Shown: positions 44,201-52,766 of the stretch, one piece after another
How the letters are laid out: every line of letters begins with the position of its first letter
How positions within the stretch are numbered: position 1 is the stretch's first letter
Source: Clostridia bacterium
GTDB lineage: Bacteria > Bacillota > Clostridia > Oscillospirales > Acutalibacteraceae
Length of the DNA stretch: 64,000 nucleotides
Reading direction: 5' to 3'
Assembly (NCBI GenBank): GCA_017517665.1
Contig: JAFWYP010000007.1
Span: forward strand, 1-64,000
Translations under genes and position numbers: made by a program
The notes under the pieces: generated by a model
What the model was told of the DNA's origin: nothing
Seen by the model: only the letters and a program-made list of their open reading frames with translations
Databases searched by the model: none

Positions 44201-45121
44201 TTATTTCTCAAGAAAATCAACAGTAACCTTGCAGAGTTCTTCGGCTCTGTTTTCGATGCACTGATGACCGACGCTTTCAACTGTATATGTTGTAGCATCG
44301 GGGAAAGCGGAATTCATCTGCTCTTTCATTGATGCGTTGAGAATGATATCATCGCTTGCCTGACAGAGAAGCACGGGGCAAGCGATTTTTGATGCGTTTC
44401 CGAGGTCAGTGGGTTTGACATTATACATCATTTCGCACATACCCGAACCGAATCTGTCATACTGCACGGCACCGGTAACTCCCGAAACATCATAGTTCAT
44501 TGCAAAATTCCAATCCATTGTTGCAAAGAAAATAACGAGCTTGACAAGGAAATCAATTCTTGTACCGTGATTGAAGAATGTATCCATCACAAATTTCATG
44601 GGTGCGGAAGTGATAAGACCTTCCATCGCTTCGGGAAATTCGCTCTGGGGTGCGGGGCAGTAGAGAAGAAGGCTCTTTACGGGATTGTTGATTGCGATGT
44701 TAACCGCAACACCGCCACCCATTGAGTGACCTGCGAGAATCCACTCATTCATGGGAGCAATGCTTTTCATAAGCTCCGTGATAAGAGTTTCACGGTCAAC
44801 AATTTCCATGTCTTCGTTTTCTCTTGTGCTGAAGCCGAAATTCGGTAAATCGGCAAGCACACATTCATAGCCTTCTTCGGAAAGCTCGGCTGCCATGTTG
44901 CGCCATGCATATGTTGAGCAGAGGAAGCCGTGAAGCATCATTATTCTGCCTTTCTGCTGACCCTTTGCGGGTATAACTCTGTAGTGAATATCGTAGTCGC
45001 CGTATTTGAAATACTGACTGTCCTCATAGGGCTTATAGCTTGTGTCAACTGCAAATCCGAGCACGGAAAGCGATGCTAATACAACTGCAAAAACGCAGAG
45101 GATACTTATAATTTTTTTCAT
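44201..45121 (-). CDS. Alpha/beta hydrolase, secreted or membrane-anchored
   Basis: 306 residues. An N-terminal signal or anchor (about 4-25) precedes the alpha/beta-hydrolase fold: MLHGFLCSTYAWRNMA (oxyanion region), GHSMGGGVAVNIA with nucleophile Ser, an Asp region LLCQASDDII and the His at ESVGHQCIEN. These give a complete catalytic triad. Ester or amide substrate unknown. The start overlaps the DUF218 stop by 4 bases. Last gene of the ThuA-dut-DUF218-hydrolase run. Confidence 0.88.
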   Translation of the reverse strand: MKKIISILCVFAVVLASLSVLGFAVDTSYKPYEDSQYFKYGDYDIHYRVIPAKGQQKGRIMMLHGFLCSTYAWRNMAAELSEEGYECVLADLPNFGFSTRENEDMEIVDRETLITELMKSIAPMNEWILAGHSMGGGVAVNIAINNPVKSLLLYCPAPQSEFPEAMEGLITSAPMKFVMDTFFNHGTRIDFLVKLVIFFATMDWNFAMNYDVSGVTGAVQYDRFGSGMCEMMYNVKPTDLGNASKIACPVLLCQASDDIILNASMKEQMNSAFPDATTYTVESVGHQCIENRAEELCKVTVDFLEK

Positions 45122-45687
45122 CTGAATTTCCTTCCTTTTATGAAAATCATCTGGACAAGCATGGCAACCTCACGGATATAAATCCACGGTATATCGTGCC
45201 TGACTGTTTCGGCACCGATATGCTTTATGCTCATTCCTGCCGCCTTTGCATATTTCTCCGAACGGTAAATGTGAAACACGTTTGTTATTATGACTGCCGA
45301 ATAAACCATGCCGAACTTTTCTCTGAGTAAATCGGCCGAAAACTTAAAGTTTTCAACGGTTGTACGCGATTTTTCTTCTTTTATTATTTTGTCTGACGGA
45401 ACACTTTTTGAAAGAAGATATTCCTCCATAACCGACGCTTCGGATGGCTTGGTTTCGTTGCCTCTGCCGCCCGAAACAATAATGATTGCATCGGGATTTT
45501 CAGCGTGATATTCAATTGCTTTATCAAGTCTGTTTTTCAGCATTGCAGGAATTTTTTGACCCTTTACACCGTAGCCGAGAACGATAACCGCATCCTCGTC
45601 ATATGATGAATTATCCCTGCTTCCGTAAATCGCAAGGAATACCGAGGTGACAAAAATAAAAATCAGTAAAACATAAATTACCGTCAT
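45118..45687 (-). CDS. YdcF/DUF218 (SanA-like) membrane protein
   Basis: 189 residues with an N-terminal membrane segment (about 2-20) and a cytoplasmic- or envelope-facing DUF218 domain: DAVIVLGYGV, IIVSGGRGNETKPSEA and SRTTVENFKFSADLL, the usual nucleotide-fold blocks of SanA/ElyC proteins linked to envelope integrity. Two bases separate it from dut. The function in this group is unknown. Confidence 0.85.
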   Translation of the reverse strand: MTVIYVLLIFIFVTSVFLAIYGSRDNSSYDEDAVIVLGYGVKGQKIPAMLKNRLDKAIEYHAENPDAIIIVSGGRGNETKPSEASVMEEYLLSKSVPSDKIIKEEKSRTTVENFKFSADLLREKFGMVYSAVIITNVFHIYRSEKYAKAAGMSIKHIGAETVRHDIPWIYIREVAMLVQMIFIKGRKFR

Positions 45688-45689
45688 AT

Positions 45690-46133
45690 TTATGCTTTGC
45701 CTGTTGAACCGAAGCCGCCTTCGCCTCTTTCGGTGTCGTCAAGTTCATCTGCCTCAACGGGCGTGACAAGTGAAACTGGCATGATAACAAGCTGTGCGAT
45801 TCTCTCGTCGGGATTAATTGTGTATGCTTCTTTAAGCTGATTTATAACACCCACGCAGATTTCTCCTCTGTAGTCGCTGTCAATAACTCCGACGGAATTG
45901 AGCAGACCTATGCCGTGCTTGATTGCAAGACCGCTTCTTGCGAATACAAATGCACCGAGTTCGGCGCTCGGAAGCTCGATGGCAATGCCTGTGGGAATAA
46001 CCGCCTTTTCTCCGCCCTCAAGTGTTATCGGTTCGTCTATGCATGCATATAAATCCATTCCCGCACTTCCGGGAGTTGCCCTGAACGGGATTTTAGCGTT
46101 TTCGCGGAGCTTTTTTATTTTAAATGTATCCAT
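45690..46133 (-). CDS. dut: dUTP diphosphatase
   Basis: Hydrolyses dUTP to dUMP, limiting uracil in DNA and making dTMP precursor. The 147-residue trimeric-type enzyme shows its five motifs: GSAGMDL (22-28), RSGLA (about 66), GVIDSDYRGE (about 82-91, catalytic Asp), RIAQLV (about 112) and GGFGSTG near the C-terminus (138-145). It overlaps the ThuA stop by one base (TAATG). Confidence 0.97.
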   Translation of the reverse strand: MDTFKIKKLRENAKIPFRATPGSAGMDLYACIDEPITLEGGEKAVIPTGIAIELPSAELGAFVFARSGLAIKHGIGLLNSVGVIDSDYRGEICVGVINQLKEAYTINPDERIAQLVIMPVSLVTPVEADELDDTERGEGGFGSTGKA

Positions 46134-46876
46134 TATTTAGCCTTTCTTTCTCTGTATCTTTCTTCGGGAGAAATCTTCTTTTCAGGGCAGGGCAGGGGTT
46201 CTTTTACGGAATGCATGGGAGCTGCCCAGCGTACAGCGTTTATGATAATTCTCTGAACGTATTCATTATGGAATGTGGGATTGCTTTCATGACCGGGCTG
46301 GAAATAGAAAATCTTTCCGAGACCTCTGTTCCAGCAGCAGCCTGAACGGAAAACTTCGCCGCCTGCAAACCAGCCGAGGAAAACGAGTTCATCGGGTTCG
46401 GGAATATCAAAGCATTCTCCGTACATTTCTTCAACATCAATGCTGAAGTGTGCGGGGATTCCTTTTGCAATGGGATGTGCGGGATTGATTGTCCAGATTC
46501 TTTCTCTGTCACCGTCTCTCCAGCGCAGATTGCAGGTTGTGCCCATCAATGCTCTGAAAATCTTTGAGTGATGACCCGAATGAAGCACAACAAGACCCAT
46601 ACCTGCAAGAACACGCTTGTGGATTTTTTCAACAATCTTGTCGGGTACTTTGTCATGAGCCATATGTCCCCACCAGATGAGAACATCTGTATTATCAAGA
46701 ACTTCATCGGAAAGACCGCACTTGCGCTGTGCGAGTGTGGCGGTTTTAACTGTCATATCGTCCTGTGAAATCAAAAAATTCTTTATGCATCCGTGAATGC
46801 CTGCAGGGTATACACCTGCAACTTCGTTGCTGAGTTTTTCATGTACGCCTTCGTTCCATACGGTAACATTAATCAT
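46133..46876 (-). CDS. ThuA-domain protein
   Basis: 247 residues of the ThuA (trehalose utilisation) fold, a class I glutamine amidotransferase-like family of unclear activity. Blocks are [37 protein letters not shown] and [12 protein letters not shown]. The Cys that would make it an amidotransferase is absent at the elbow (HSGHHS). First gene of a four-gene operon behind a TTGCAT-17-TATAAT promoter. Confidence 0.88.
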   Translation of the reverse strand: MINVTVWNEGVHEKLSNEVAGVYPAGIHGCIKNFLISQDDMTVKTATLAQRKCGLSDEVLDNTDVLIWWGHMAHDKVPDKIVEKIHKRVLAGMGLVVLHSGHHSKIFRALMGTTCNLRWRDGDRERIWTINPAHPIAKGIPAHFSIDVEEMYGECFDIPEPDELVFLGWFAGGEVFRSGCCWNRGLGKIFYFQPGHESNPTFHNEYVQRIIINAVRWAAPMHSVKEPLPCPEKKISPEERYRERKAK

Positions 46877-46916
46877 ATAAAAATCTCCTTATCTGAGTTT
46901 TAATGTAAACAAATAT

Positions 46917-46945
46917 ATTATACTCTAACTTTTTATAAAATGCAA
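46917..46945 (-). promoter_or_regulatory. Promoter of the ThuA-dut operon
   Basis: On the minus strand TTGCAT (46945-46940), 17 bases, TATAAT (46922-46917). Confidence 0.85.
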
Positions 46946-46999
46946 TAGCGGTAAAATCGGACAGAAATGAAATAAATTTGCAAATATTTAAAATTTCTC

Positions 47000-47028
47000 T
47001 TGCTTTTTTTGCCGATAAAAGCGATAAT
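47000..47028 (+). promoter_or_regulatory. Promoter of the PAP2 gene
   Basis: TTGCTT, 17 bases, GATAAT; about 30 bases before the TTG start. Confidence 0.65.
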
Positions 47029-47058
47029 ATATAAAAACTTTAAGAAAGGAAGATTTTT

Positions 47059-47781
47059 TTGGAAGCTATACTTAATTTTGACCTTGCCATTTTTGAGTTC
47101 TTCGAGAAATTCGTAAGAATGGATTGGCTTACACCTATCATGAAAATCATCACAACACTCGGTGATGACGGCATTTTCTTCATTATTCTCGGTGTTGTTA
47201 TGCTGTTCTTCAAAAAGACAAGAAAAGCAGGTCTTGTATGTCTCGGCTCGCTTCTTGTTATGACTCTTCTCAACAATGAGCTTATCAAACCCATCATGGA
47301 ACGTCCCCGTCCCTATAACCTCACAATTCTTCCTCAGGCTGCGCAGAAGGCTTTTGAAGAATACGGCAGAGAATATGACTGGGTCGGTCTTTTCGGTAAG
47401 ATTGACTGGACTATCGACAGATTCCCCGGCTTCGCAGAAAAGTGGAACGCAGGCTATGTATGGCCCGATATCGTTGAATATATGAGCTCAAAATCGCTCT
47501 CATTCCCCTCAGGTCACACCTCATCCGCATTTACATTTGCAATGGCAATCACAATGGTTCTCAAGAAGAAGAGGGTTGCAATTCCTGCATTCATTTTTGC
47601 ATTCCTCATGGGTGTCTCAAGAATATATGTCGGTGTGCATTATCCCACAGATGTTATCGTCGGTGCAGTTGTAGGTATTATCTACGCTCTTATCGGTTTC
47701 GCTATCTTTGCAAAGCTTTATGATGCTGTTTATCCCAAAATCGAAAACGCTATCAAAAATAAAAAGGCAAAGAAAGCATAA
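47059..47781 (+). CDS. PAP2 family membrane phosphatase
   Basis: Probably an undecaprenyl-diphosphate or phosphatidate phosphatase at the membrane. The 240 residues carry the three PAP2 motifs: KPIMERPRP, PSGHTSS (about 152-158) and SRIYVGVHYPTDV (about 190). About five membrane helices flank them. The start is TTG 47059, 6-7 bases after AAGGAAG; no ATG fits. An insertion between motifs 1 and 2 (residues 90-150) holds a long extracytoplasmic loop. It is followed by a terminator and a tRNA gene. Confidence 0.9.
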   Translation: MEAILNFDLAIFEFFEKFVRMDWLTPIMKIITTLGDDGIFFIILGVVMLFFKKTRKAGLVCLGSLLVMTLLNNELIKPIMERPRPYNLTILPQAAQKAFEEYGREYDWVGLFGKIDWTIDRFPGFAEKWNAGYVWPDIVEYMSSKSLSFPSGHTSSAFTFAMAITMVLKKKRVAIPAFIFAFLMGVSRIYVGVHYPTDVIVGAVVGIIYALIGFAIFAKLYDAVYPKIENAIKNKKAKKA

Positions 47782-47800
47782 TCAAACATAATTCAGGTTC

Positions 47801-47849
47801 AAAACAGCAGGAAATCCGGATTTCAATCTGTATTTTCTGCTGTTTTTTT
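47801..47849 (+). terminator. Terminator of the PAP2 gene
   Basis: AAAACAGCAG with CTGCTGTTTT, extended inwards by a few more pairs, then a T-run. Confidence 0.88.
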
Positions 47850-47899
47850 ATATCCTTGAAAAAATAATAAAAAAATTTCAAAAAATTTTAATTTTGGTG

Positions 47900-47928
47900 T
47901 TGATTTTTCCGGATGAATGTGATAATAT
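47900..47928 (+). promoter_or_regulatory. Promoter of tRNA-Arg(ACG)
   Basis: TTGATT, 17 bases, TAATAT with TGA before the -10; expected start about 30 bases before the tRNA. Confidence 0.75.
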
Positions 47929-47966
47929 ACTTTGGCAGTCGGAAAGAGACCGCAAATTAAATATAT

Positions 47967-48043
47967 GCGCTGCTAGCTCAGCTGGATAGAGTGTTTGGCT
48001 ACGAACCAAAAGGTCAGGGGTTCGAATCCCTTGCAGCGCGCCA
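47967..48043 (+). tRNA. tRNA-Arg (anticodon ACG), integration target
   Basis: Acceptor GCGCTGC/GCAGCGC, anticodon loop CTACGAA giving ACG, encoded CCA. Its last 45 bases form the left copy of a 46-nt direct repeat whose other copy is at 57292-57337, so a genetic element is integrated at its 3' end. The gene remains intact. Confidence 0.97.
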
Positions 48044-48044
48044 T
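47999..48044 (+). repeat. Left attachment site (att direct repeat)
   Basis: 46 identical bases, from the anticodon loop to the base after CCA, shared with 57292-57337. This is the expected product of integrase crossover within a tRNA gene. Confidence 0.95.
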
Positions 48045-48045
48045 A

Positions 48046-48083
48046 CCGAAACTCCTTGTATATCAAGGAGTTTCGGCTTTTTT
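48046..48083 (+). terminator. Element-borne terminator after tRNA-Arg
   Basis: Perfect 13-bp stem CCGAAACTCCTTG with its complement, 5-base loop, then CTTTTTT. It replaces the tRNA's original terminator, which now lies at 57339-57382. Confidence 0.95.
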
Positions 48084-48117
48084 ATGCCCTTTGTGAAAAG
48101 TCTGAAAAACGCTGTTT

Positions 48118-48137
48118 TTCTAACAAAATTCTAACAA
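48118..48137 (+). repeat. Left candidate integrase arm-type site
   Basis: TTCTAACAAAATTCTAACAA, itself two TTCTAACAA units 11 bases apart. An identical copy in the same orientation lies near the right end. Confidence 0.75.
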
Positions 48138-48156
48138 GAGGTGTTTCAGACTCAAG

Positions 48157-49329
48157 CTACACAACGTTTTTGAAGCCTATGGAATTTCCGATAGTGTTGC
48201 CGAGATCCTTTTTTCTCTTCATATCAAGGTGACCGTAAAACTTGGCGGTGATGTTTACATCGGAATGCCCGAGCCATTCAGAAACGTCATAAAGCTCACG
48301 ACCCTCAGACAAAAGCAGGGCTGCGCAGCTATGACGCAAATCGTGAAATCTGATACGTTTCAAATCATTCTTTTTCAAAAGCTTCTTGAAATGTTTTGAA
48401 ATATAGTCAGGGTCATACAGTTTGCCGTTCGGCCATTTGAAGATATAATCGTTTTCAATATAGTCTTTACCGCAAGCGATTCTTTCTTCTTCTTCGCGGA
48501 CTTTGAGCCATTTGAAGAATGCAATCATATCATCTGACAGTGGGTATGTTCTGTTGCTTGCATCGGTTTTGGTTGAATCCTTTGCAACAACCTTGTTGTT
48601 ATACATCACAACCGTGTGTCTGACAATAAGCATTTTGTTTTCGAAGTCTATCGCATCCCAGCGAAGTCCGAGCACTTCGCTTCTGCGCATTCCGAAATAA
48701 ATTGTCGCATAAATCAGATGAAAGATTCTGTCGTCTTTAATCGCTTCCCAAACCTTCTGAACTTCTTCTGCACTGTAGAAATTAACCTTTTCGTGAGTAA
48801 GTGTCGGAAGTTTCACGAATTCCAGACAATCGTCATAAATGATTTTCTGTTTTCTTGCCAGATTAAAAATCAACTTAAAAACAGTCATATGGCTTTTGAG
48901 TGTTTTGGGAGAAAGTCCTTCGCCGGTTATTTTGTTCCCGGATACCTTCTTCTCATCAATGTATTTCTGTATTGTTTCAAACGTAACCTCGTTCACCTTT
49001 ATTTTGTGTTCTTCAAAATATGGAATGATATGAACTTTTACAATGCTTTCATAACCGCCATACGTGATTATATCAACTTCGTTTTTATACTCGTTGAGCC
49101 ATTTCTGTGCCAATTCATCAAGCGTAATGTCGGAAGGAACAAGCTTACTTTTTAATTCGTATTCCCTTTCGATCTCCTTTCTTTTTTCTTCGGCTTTTCT
49201 TTTGTTACCTTTGATTTCAAGACCTGTTGCAATCCATTTGGGTTTTCTTTTACCGTTTTCGTCATAAGTGTCTACAACAATGTAATAGTGGTTGCCTTTG
49301 GTCTGTATTGTAGCGCCTATATAAATCAT
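48157..49329 (-). CDS. int: Tyrosine site-specific integrase
   Basis: Catalyses integration and excision at the tRNA-Arg att site. The 390 residues comprise an N-terminal arm-binding domain (about 1-60, KPKWIATGLEIKGNKRKAE), a core-binding domain (about 70-175) and the catalytic domain with Arg in YFGMRRSEVLGLRW (about 212), Lys in TKTDASNR, the box HDLRHSCAALLL, His in GHSDVNIT and the nucleophile Tyr in FYGHL (about 368). ATG 49329 directly follows AAAGGAG, unusually close; the longer frame has no better start. It lies 113 bases from the left att repeat. Confidence 0.95.
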   Translation of the reverse strand: MIYIGATIQTKGNHYYIVVDTYDENGKRKPKWIATGLEIKGNKRKAEEKRKEIEREYELKSKLVPSDITLDELAQKWLNEYKNEVDIITYGGYESIVKVHIIPYFEEHKIKVNEVTFETIQKYIDEKKVSGNKITGEGLSPKTLKSHMTVFKLIFNLARKQKIIYDDCLEFVKLPTLTHEKVNFYSAEEVQKVWEAIKDDRIFHLIYATIYFGMRRSEVLGLRWDAIDFENKMLIVRHTVVMYNNKVVAKDSTKTDASNRTYPLSDDMIAFFKWLKVREEEERIACGKDYIENDYIFKWPNGKLYDPDYISKHFKKLLKKNDLKRIRFHDLRHSCAALLLSEGRELYDVSEWLGHSDVNITAKFYGHLDMKRKKDLGNTIGNSIGFKNVV

Positions 49330-49735
49330 CTCCTTTGAGCGGTTTATACAACGCCGTCCTTTTGGCGGAGTGACTTGATCCGAACTCCATACGGTTTTGA
49401 AAGGCATATTTTCGCCACATCTGCGTTAAAAACCTTTGAAATAGCCCCGTATTCCTGCAGATTTTTGCCTTGCTGTGACAAAAATCTGCTCTTCCAAAAC
49501 TGCGAAGCACCGAAAAGGTCGCAGTTTTGATTCAGCGGAGCGTTTCTTTTATGAAACCATACTGACGTATGGTGAAGAAAAAAACGCTTCGATGGGTCGG
49601 AAATACGACCTTTACGGCGTATTTAGTTCAAATCAAGTCACTCTGACTTAAGAATAGCGCGCAAACCGCTCTGTATAAAGTAAATTAATTGTGAATTTTC
49701 GGCTGAACGAAGAAAATCTCCGTTCAGCCATTTTG
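49330..49735. other. Non-coding block with a series of stem-loops between int and xis
   Basis: No gene is seen in these 400 bases. They contain perfect inverted repeats in series: 49457-49489 (11-bp arms), 49496-49528 (10-bp), 49556-49573 (7-bp, inside a longer imperfect pairing 49538-49590), 49595-49610 (5-bp), 49635-49649 (6-bp) and 49701-49729 (9-bp, GGCTGAACG/CGTTCAGCC, a likely end of the xis transcript). On the minus strand this is the region upstream of the integrase start. Confidence 0.8.
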
Positions 49736-49906
49736 TTATTTTGTGCCGAGTGAATCAATAAGTTTGCTTTTCACTACGCGGAGATTTTTGCCCACCTTAA
49801 GGACAAAAATCGTTCTGTTATTGATGAGCTTGTAAATGGTTTTTTCACAAACTCCGAGAAGCTCTGCCGTTTCCTTAACGGTCAGAAGTTCTTTTTCTTC
49901 AAACAT
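49736..49906 (-). CDS. xis: Excisionase-like small HTH protein
   Basis: 56 residues in one helix-turn-helix of the excisionase/MerR-like group: LLTVKETAELLGVCEKTIYKLINNR, shown here as LTVKETAELLG then EKTIYKLIN, and a wing LKVGKNLRVVKSKL. Such proteins steer the integrase to excision. The gene is under 60 residues. GAGGT lies upstream of ATG 49906. Its position one gene upstream of the integrase is typical. Confidence 0.88.
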   Translation of the reverse strand: MFEEKELLTVKETAELLGVCEKTIYKLINNRTIFVLKVGKNLRVVKSKLIDSLGTK

Positions 49907-50056
49907 CGGGTATACCTCATAAAATTATTTTTTGAGGATTTTCTATCTGAACTCATAATGAGTTGTTTTCATTTTCATCCTGAGAAAGCGAGCTTTCGTT
50001 TAACTAAAACGGGTGAAATCAAATCGTTCCCGTATCCTCAGGTTTAGTGCGAAATT

Positions 50057-51118
50057 TTAAGGTTCATAATCAATGGATAACGGATCTTTTTTGCTATCGT
50101 ATCCATCGTTTGGTGTGTTGTAATATGTTGTTTGATGATTGTGTGTTTCGCTGAATGCTTTTTCTTCAGCGATTTTTTCTTTAATAAGTGTTTCATATTT
50201 CTCAAACATAGGATCGAATTCGTGATCAATGCTAACCTTTACAAAAGCATCATAAAAATCAATAGCATCATTTATGTATTTGCTTGTGTCTTTGGTTTCG
50301 GCAATTTTCTTTTCAATTTCTGCAATTTCTGTTTCATCTTTTGCTTTTTGTTTTAAAAGCAAACAATGTTCATTGCTCAAAGCTGTAATTTGTTTCTGAG
50401 CAGTGGCTTTCTGTGCTTCAAGTTCGGCAAGCTTTTGTGTCAAAATATATGCTTCTTTTTCAAGATGTTTCTTGCCTTTGCCTGCATCGGGATGATGAAC
50501 CTCTATACCTCTCTGTCTGCAGAGATCATCAAGATAAGCTCTTTCTCTGTCAGTCCATTGAGTCAGTTCTGTCTCGCCGTATTTACCGTTTTTGTTTTGA
50601 AAACCCATTTCTTTAAGCGCCTTGGTATGAGAACACTGTATGCTCATACCACGTGAATTCTGAAAAGAGATTGGTATATAGTCTATATGACAATGTGGAG
50701 CTCCCCTCTCATCGTTATGGTAAAAAGCTCCAATCAGAATGAGATTGGGATTTCTCTTGCTCCATTCGTCAACAATCTGCTTACAAATTTCTTTACAAAC
50801 ACTGGCGGGCGGATGGGTATCCTTGTCACCGATTGTTACAATGACTTCATAGCACGGATTCTGCTGCTTGGAATTTTTTACTTTTCGATAATAGTCATCA
50901 ATGATACGGCGCGAATCCGATTGACGGGCATTATATTCTTTTACAGCTTCATCAAAGATTCTCTTGTAAGCCTTTCTGACATCTTCGTCAACCCACACTA
51001 TATATTCGCCGTTGGGGTCAATGTGCTTTTCTTTTGCAACGCATTTGGGGTCACGACGATTGTGCCCTTGTGCAACTGCTGTGCCTTTATGAAATGTGGT
51101 CGTTATGGGGTTTGCCAT
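50057..51118 (-). CDS. mob: Mob/Pre family relaxase (plasmid mobilisation protein)
   Basis: Nicks the element at its oriT and leads single-strand transfer. The 353 residues show the Mob_Pre motifs: AQGHNRRDPKC at the N-terminus, the YNARQSDSRRIIDDYYRK block (about 70-90) and the metal-binding HNDERGAPHCHIDYIPI (about 135-151). The C-terminal third is a long coiled coil (about 220-300). ATG 51118 is chosen because AAAGGAG lies 6-7 bases upstream. The transfer origin is expected in the hairpin region just beyond the start. No coupling protein or type IV secretion genes are present. Confidence 0.9.
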   Translation of the reverse strand: MANPITTTFHKGTAVAQGHNRRDPKCVAKEKHIDPNGEYIVWVDEDVRKAYKRIFDEAVKEYNARQSDSRRIIDDYYRKVKNSKQQNPCYEVIVTIGDKDTHPPASVCKEICKQIVDEWSKRNPNLILIGAFYHNDERGAPHCHIDYIPISFQNSRGMSIQCSHTKALKEMGFQNKNGKYGETELTQWTDRERAYLDDLCRQRGIEVHHPDAGKGKKHLEKEAYILTQKLAELEAQKATAQKQITALSNEHCLLLKQKAKDETEIAEIEKKIAETKDTSKYINDAIDFYDAFVKVSIDHEFDPMFEKYETLIKEKIAEEKAFSETHNHQTTYYNTPNDGYDSKKDPLSIDYEP

Positions 51119-51576
51119 GGGTTCTCCTTTCTTTGATTTGCCTGCAATGCAATCGTTTTTCTTCGCTTGCATTGTTTGAGGTTTTGATTTCTTATGCCGA
51201 AAAACATAGCATAAGAAATGTTATCGCTCTGTCTGATTAATTGTTCAGACCGATAACTGTAAAACCTCCGGCACAATGCTTCGCTCAGAAGCACTCTTGC
51301 GTTTGCACGTCAAATCAATAACTCAATAGTGGTTGCGCGCAGCACAACCCCATTTCGCTCCTTATGCCGGAGGGCAGAGGCTGTCTGCGGACACCCTGAC
51401 GCCGACTGATATTCAGACTCAGAATTATCTGTCGGCTATAAAAATCTCGTTTTATACGCTCAAGCGGGAATAGCGAAAAACTCGATTTCTGCAAAAACTC
51501 AGCCTGACCTCCCCTGCGTTTTTGCAGAACACTTTTGCTTTGAAAAGCGGAAATTCAAAAAGTGTTCTTTGCTAAA
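51119..51576. other. Hairpin-rich non-coding region upstream of mob, oriT candidate
   Basis: No gene is supported here. It contains CCTCCGGCA (51265-51273) paired with TGCCGGAGG (51365-51373), CTGCAAAAAC (51489-51498) with its complement (51518-51527), and AGAACACTTTT (51526-51536) with its complement (51558-51568), plus a small GGTTG/CAACC stem near 51330. Mob/Pre origins lie beside the relaxase start and are hairpin-based. Confidence 0.65.
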
Positions 51577-51676
51577 GTATGTCACATTACCTACCCTCTA
51601 AAAATTCAAGGTTGATTTTCGGGTGTGAATGTACTCATGAAATTAACTTTTATCAGATGAAAAAAGATAGCAAAAA

Positions 51677-51715
51677 CCTCCGAAGTGTTAAGATTAAATC
51701 AAAACATTTCGGAGG
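51677..51715. other. 13-bp stem-loop upstream of the SIR2-like gene
   Basis: CCTCCGAAGTGTT pairs with AACATTTCGGAGG (one G-U), 13-base loop. An A-run lies to its left, so on the minus strand it may act as a terminator. Confidence 0.65.
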
Positions 51716-51781
51716 GTTGTTGAATATGTACAAATTACAGGGTGAAAATTTGACTTGCAGAGCATGTGCCTGCGGTAGACT

Positions 51782-51809
51782 TTTACAAGTCAAAGTGCTA
51801 TACTATAAT
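51782..51809 (+). promoter_or_regulatory. Promoter of the SIR2-like/LRR genes
   Basis: TTTACA, 16 bases, TATAAT, about 60 bases before the ATG at 51869. Confidence 0.7.
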
Positions 51810-51868
51810 TATAAACAAGAAAAATGATTGTTAAATAAAGTCTACTTTTTTTAACAGGATGTGATTTA

Positions 51869-52766
51869 ATGCAGGATGTTTTGTTTCTCGGTAACGGGAT
51901 AAACAGAGCGTTTAACGGCGATTCGTGGAATAATCTTGTTGAGAAGATTTCCAAGGAATATGATCAAGCCTGACCGCTGATGACGTTGAACACTTGCCGT
52001 TTCCGATGAAGGTTGTTGCTTTGTCAGGTGACAGAGTTGACAAGGCTATGCAATTTATATCGAAGGATATGAATTTTGTTAATTCTGACAGGCAGTCTGA
52101 ATTGATAAGACGAATCTTTGATTTGCCGATTGAGAATATTATAACGGCGAATTACACTTTTGAACTTGAACAGATATCGGGAATCAAACCATCTCTTTAC
52201 AGTTACAGAAAGATTCGCAAATTTACCAAAGGCTGTAAGGGCAAAGAAGATAAATTCGGTTTGTTCAGATATTATCAGCCTGAGAATTCCGATAAGAAGA
52301 TATGGCATATTCACGGCGACATAACAGCTCCGTCAACGGTAATAATGGGCAATTATTATTACGGAAAGTTGCTCAGCGAAATTCAGACATATACATCAGG
52401 GTTTATCAAACGATATAAAACGTTAAAAAACAAGGTTTGGAAATAACGGAACAAAGCTGGGTTGATTCGTTTCTGGCGAAGAACGTGCATATTCTCGGAT
52501 TCGGGCTTGATTTAAGTGAAGCTGATATCTGGTGGCTGATTTGCTGCAAAAAGCGAAACTTTCCTGATACGAAAATATATTTTTATGTTCCGAAGGATAA
52601 AAAACATCCGCTCGGCAAGGCAAAAGAGGCTTTGCTTCGGTCATATAACGTTGTTATCGTTGACGATATTCCTTTTGATGGGGAATATGAACGTTTTTAT
52701 CATAAAGCAATAGAAAGAATAGAATCTGAAATTCAGAACGGAGGAAAAACAAATGAAAATGTTTAA
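51869..52766 (+). pseudogene. SIR2-like protein gene with two single-base frameshifts
   Basis: Three reading frames in succession together encode one SIR2_2-like protein of about 299 residues: a start with VLFLGNGINRAF (nucleotide loop), FDLPIENIITANYTFELE, the catalytic-type WHIHGD, then VHILGFGLDLSEADIWWL. The first break is near 51966 (frame restored by adding one A in GATCAAGCC), the second in the A6 run at 52425-52430 (restored by one extra A). SIR2-like proteins often deplete NAD+ in phage defence; here that is inference. The two shifts mean decay, phase variation or sequence error. The last 14 bases overlap the LRR gene. Confidence 0.82.

Noticed and set aside
51579-51827. 82-residue plus-strand frame upstream of the SIR2-like gene
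   Set aside because: It spans a strong hairpin and the promoter, has no ribosome site or recognisable domain; treated as non-coding.
52437-52766. Separate 109-residue gene after the SIR2 fragment
   Set aside because: Its sequence is the natural C-terminus of the SIR2-like protein; it is separated only by a one-base frameshift.
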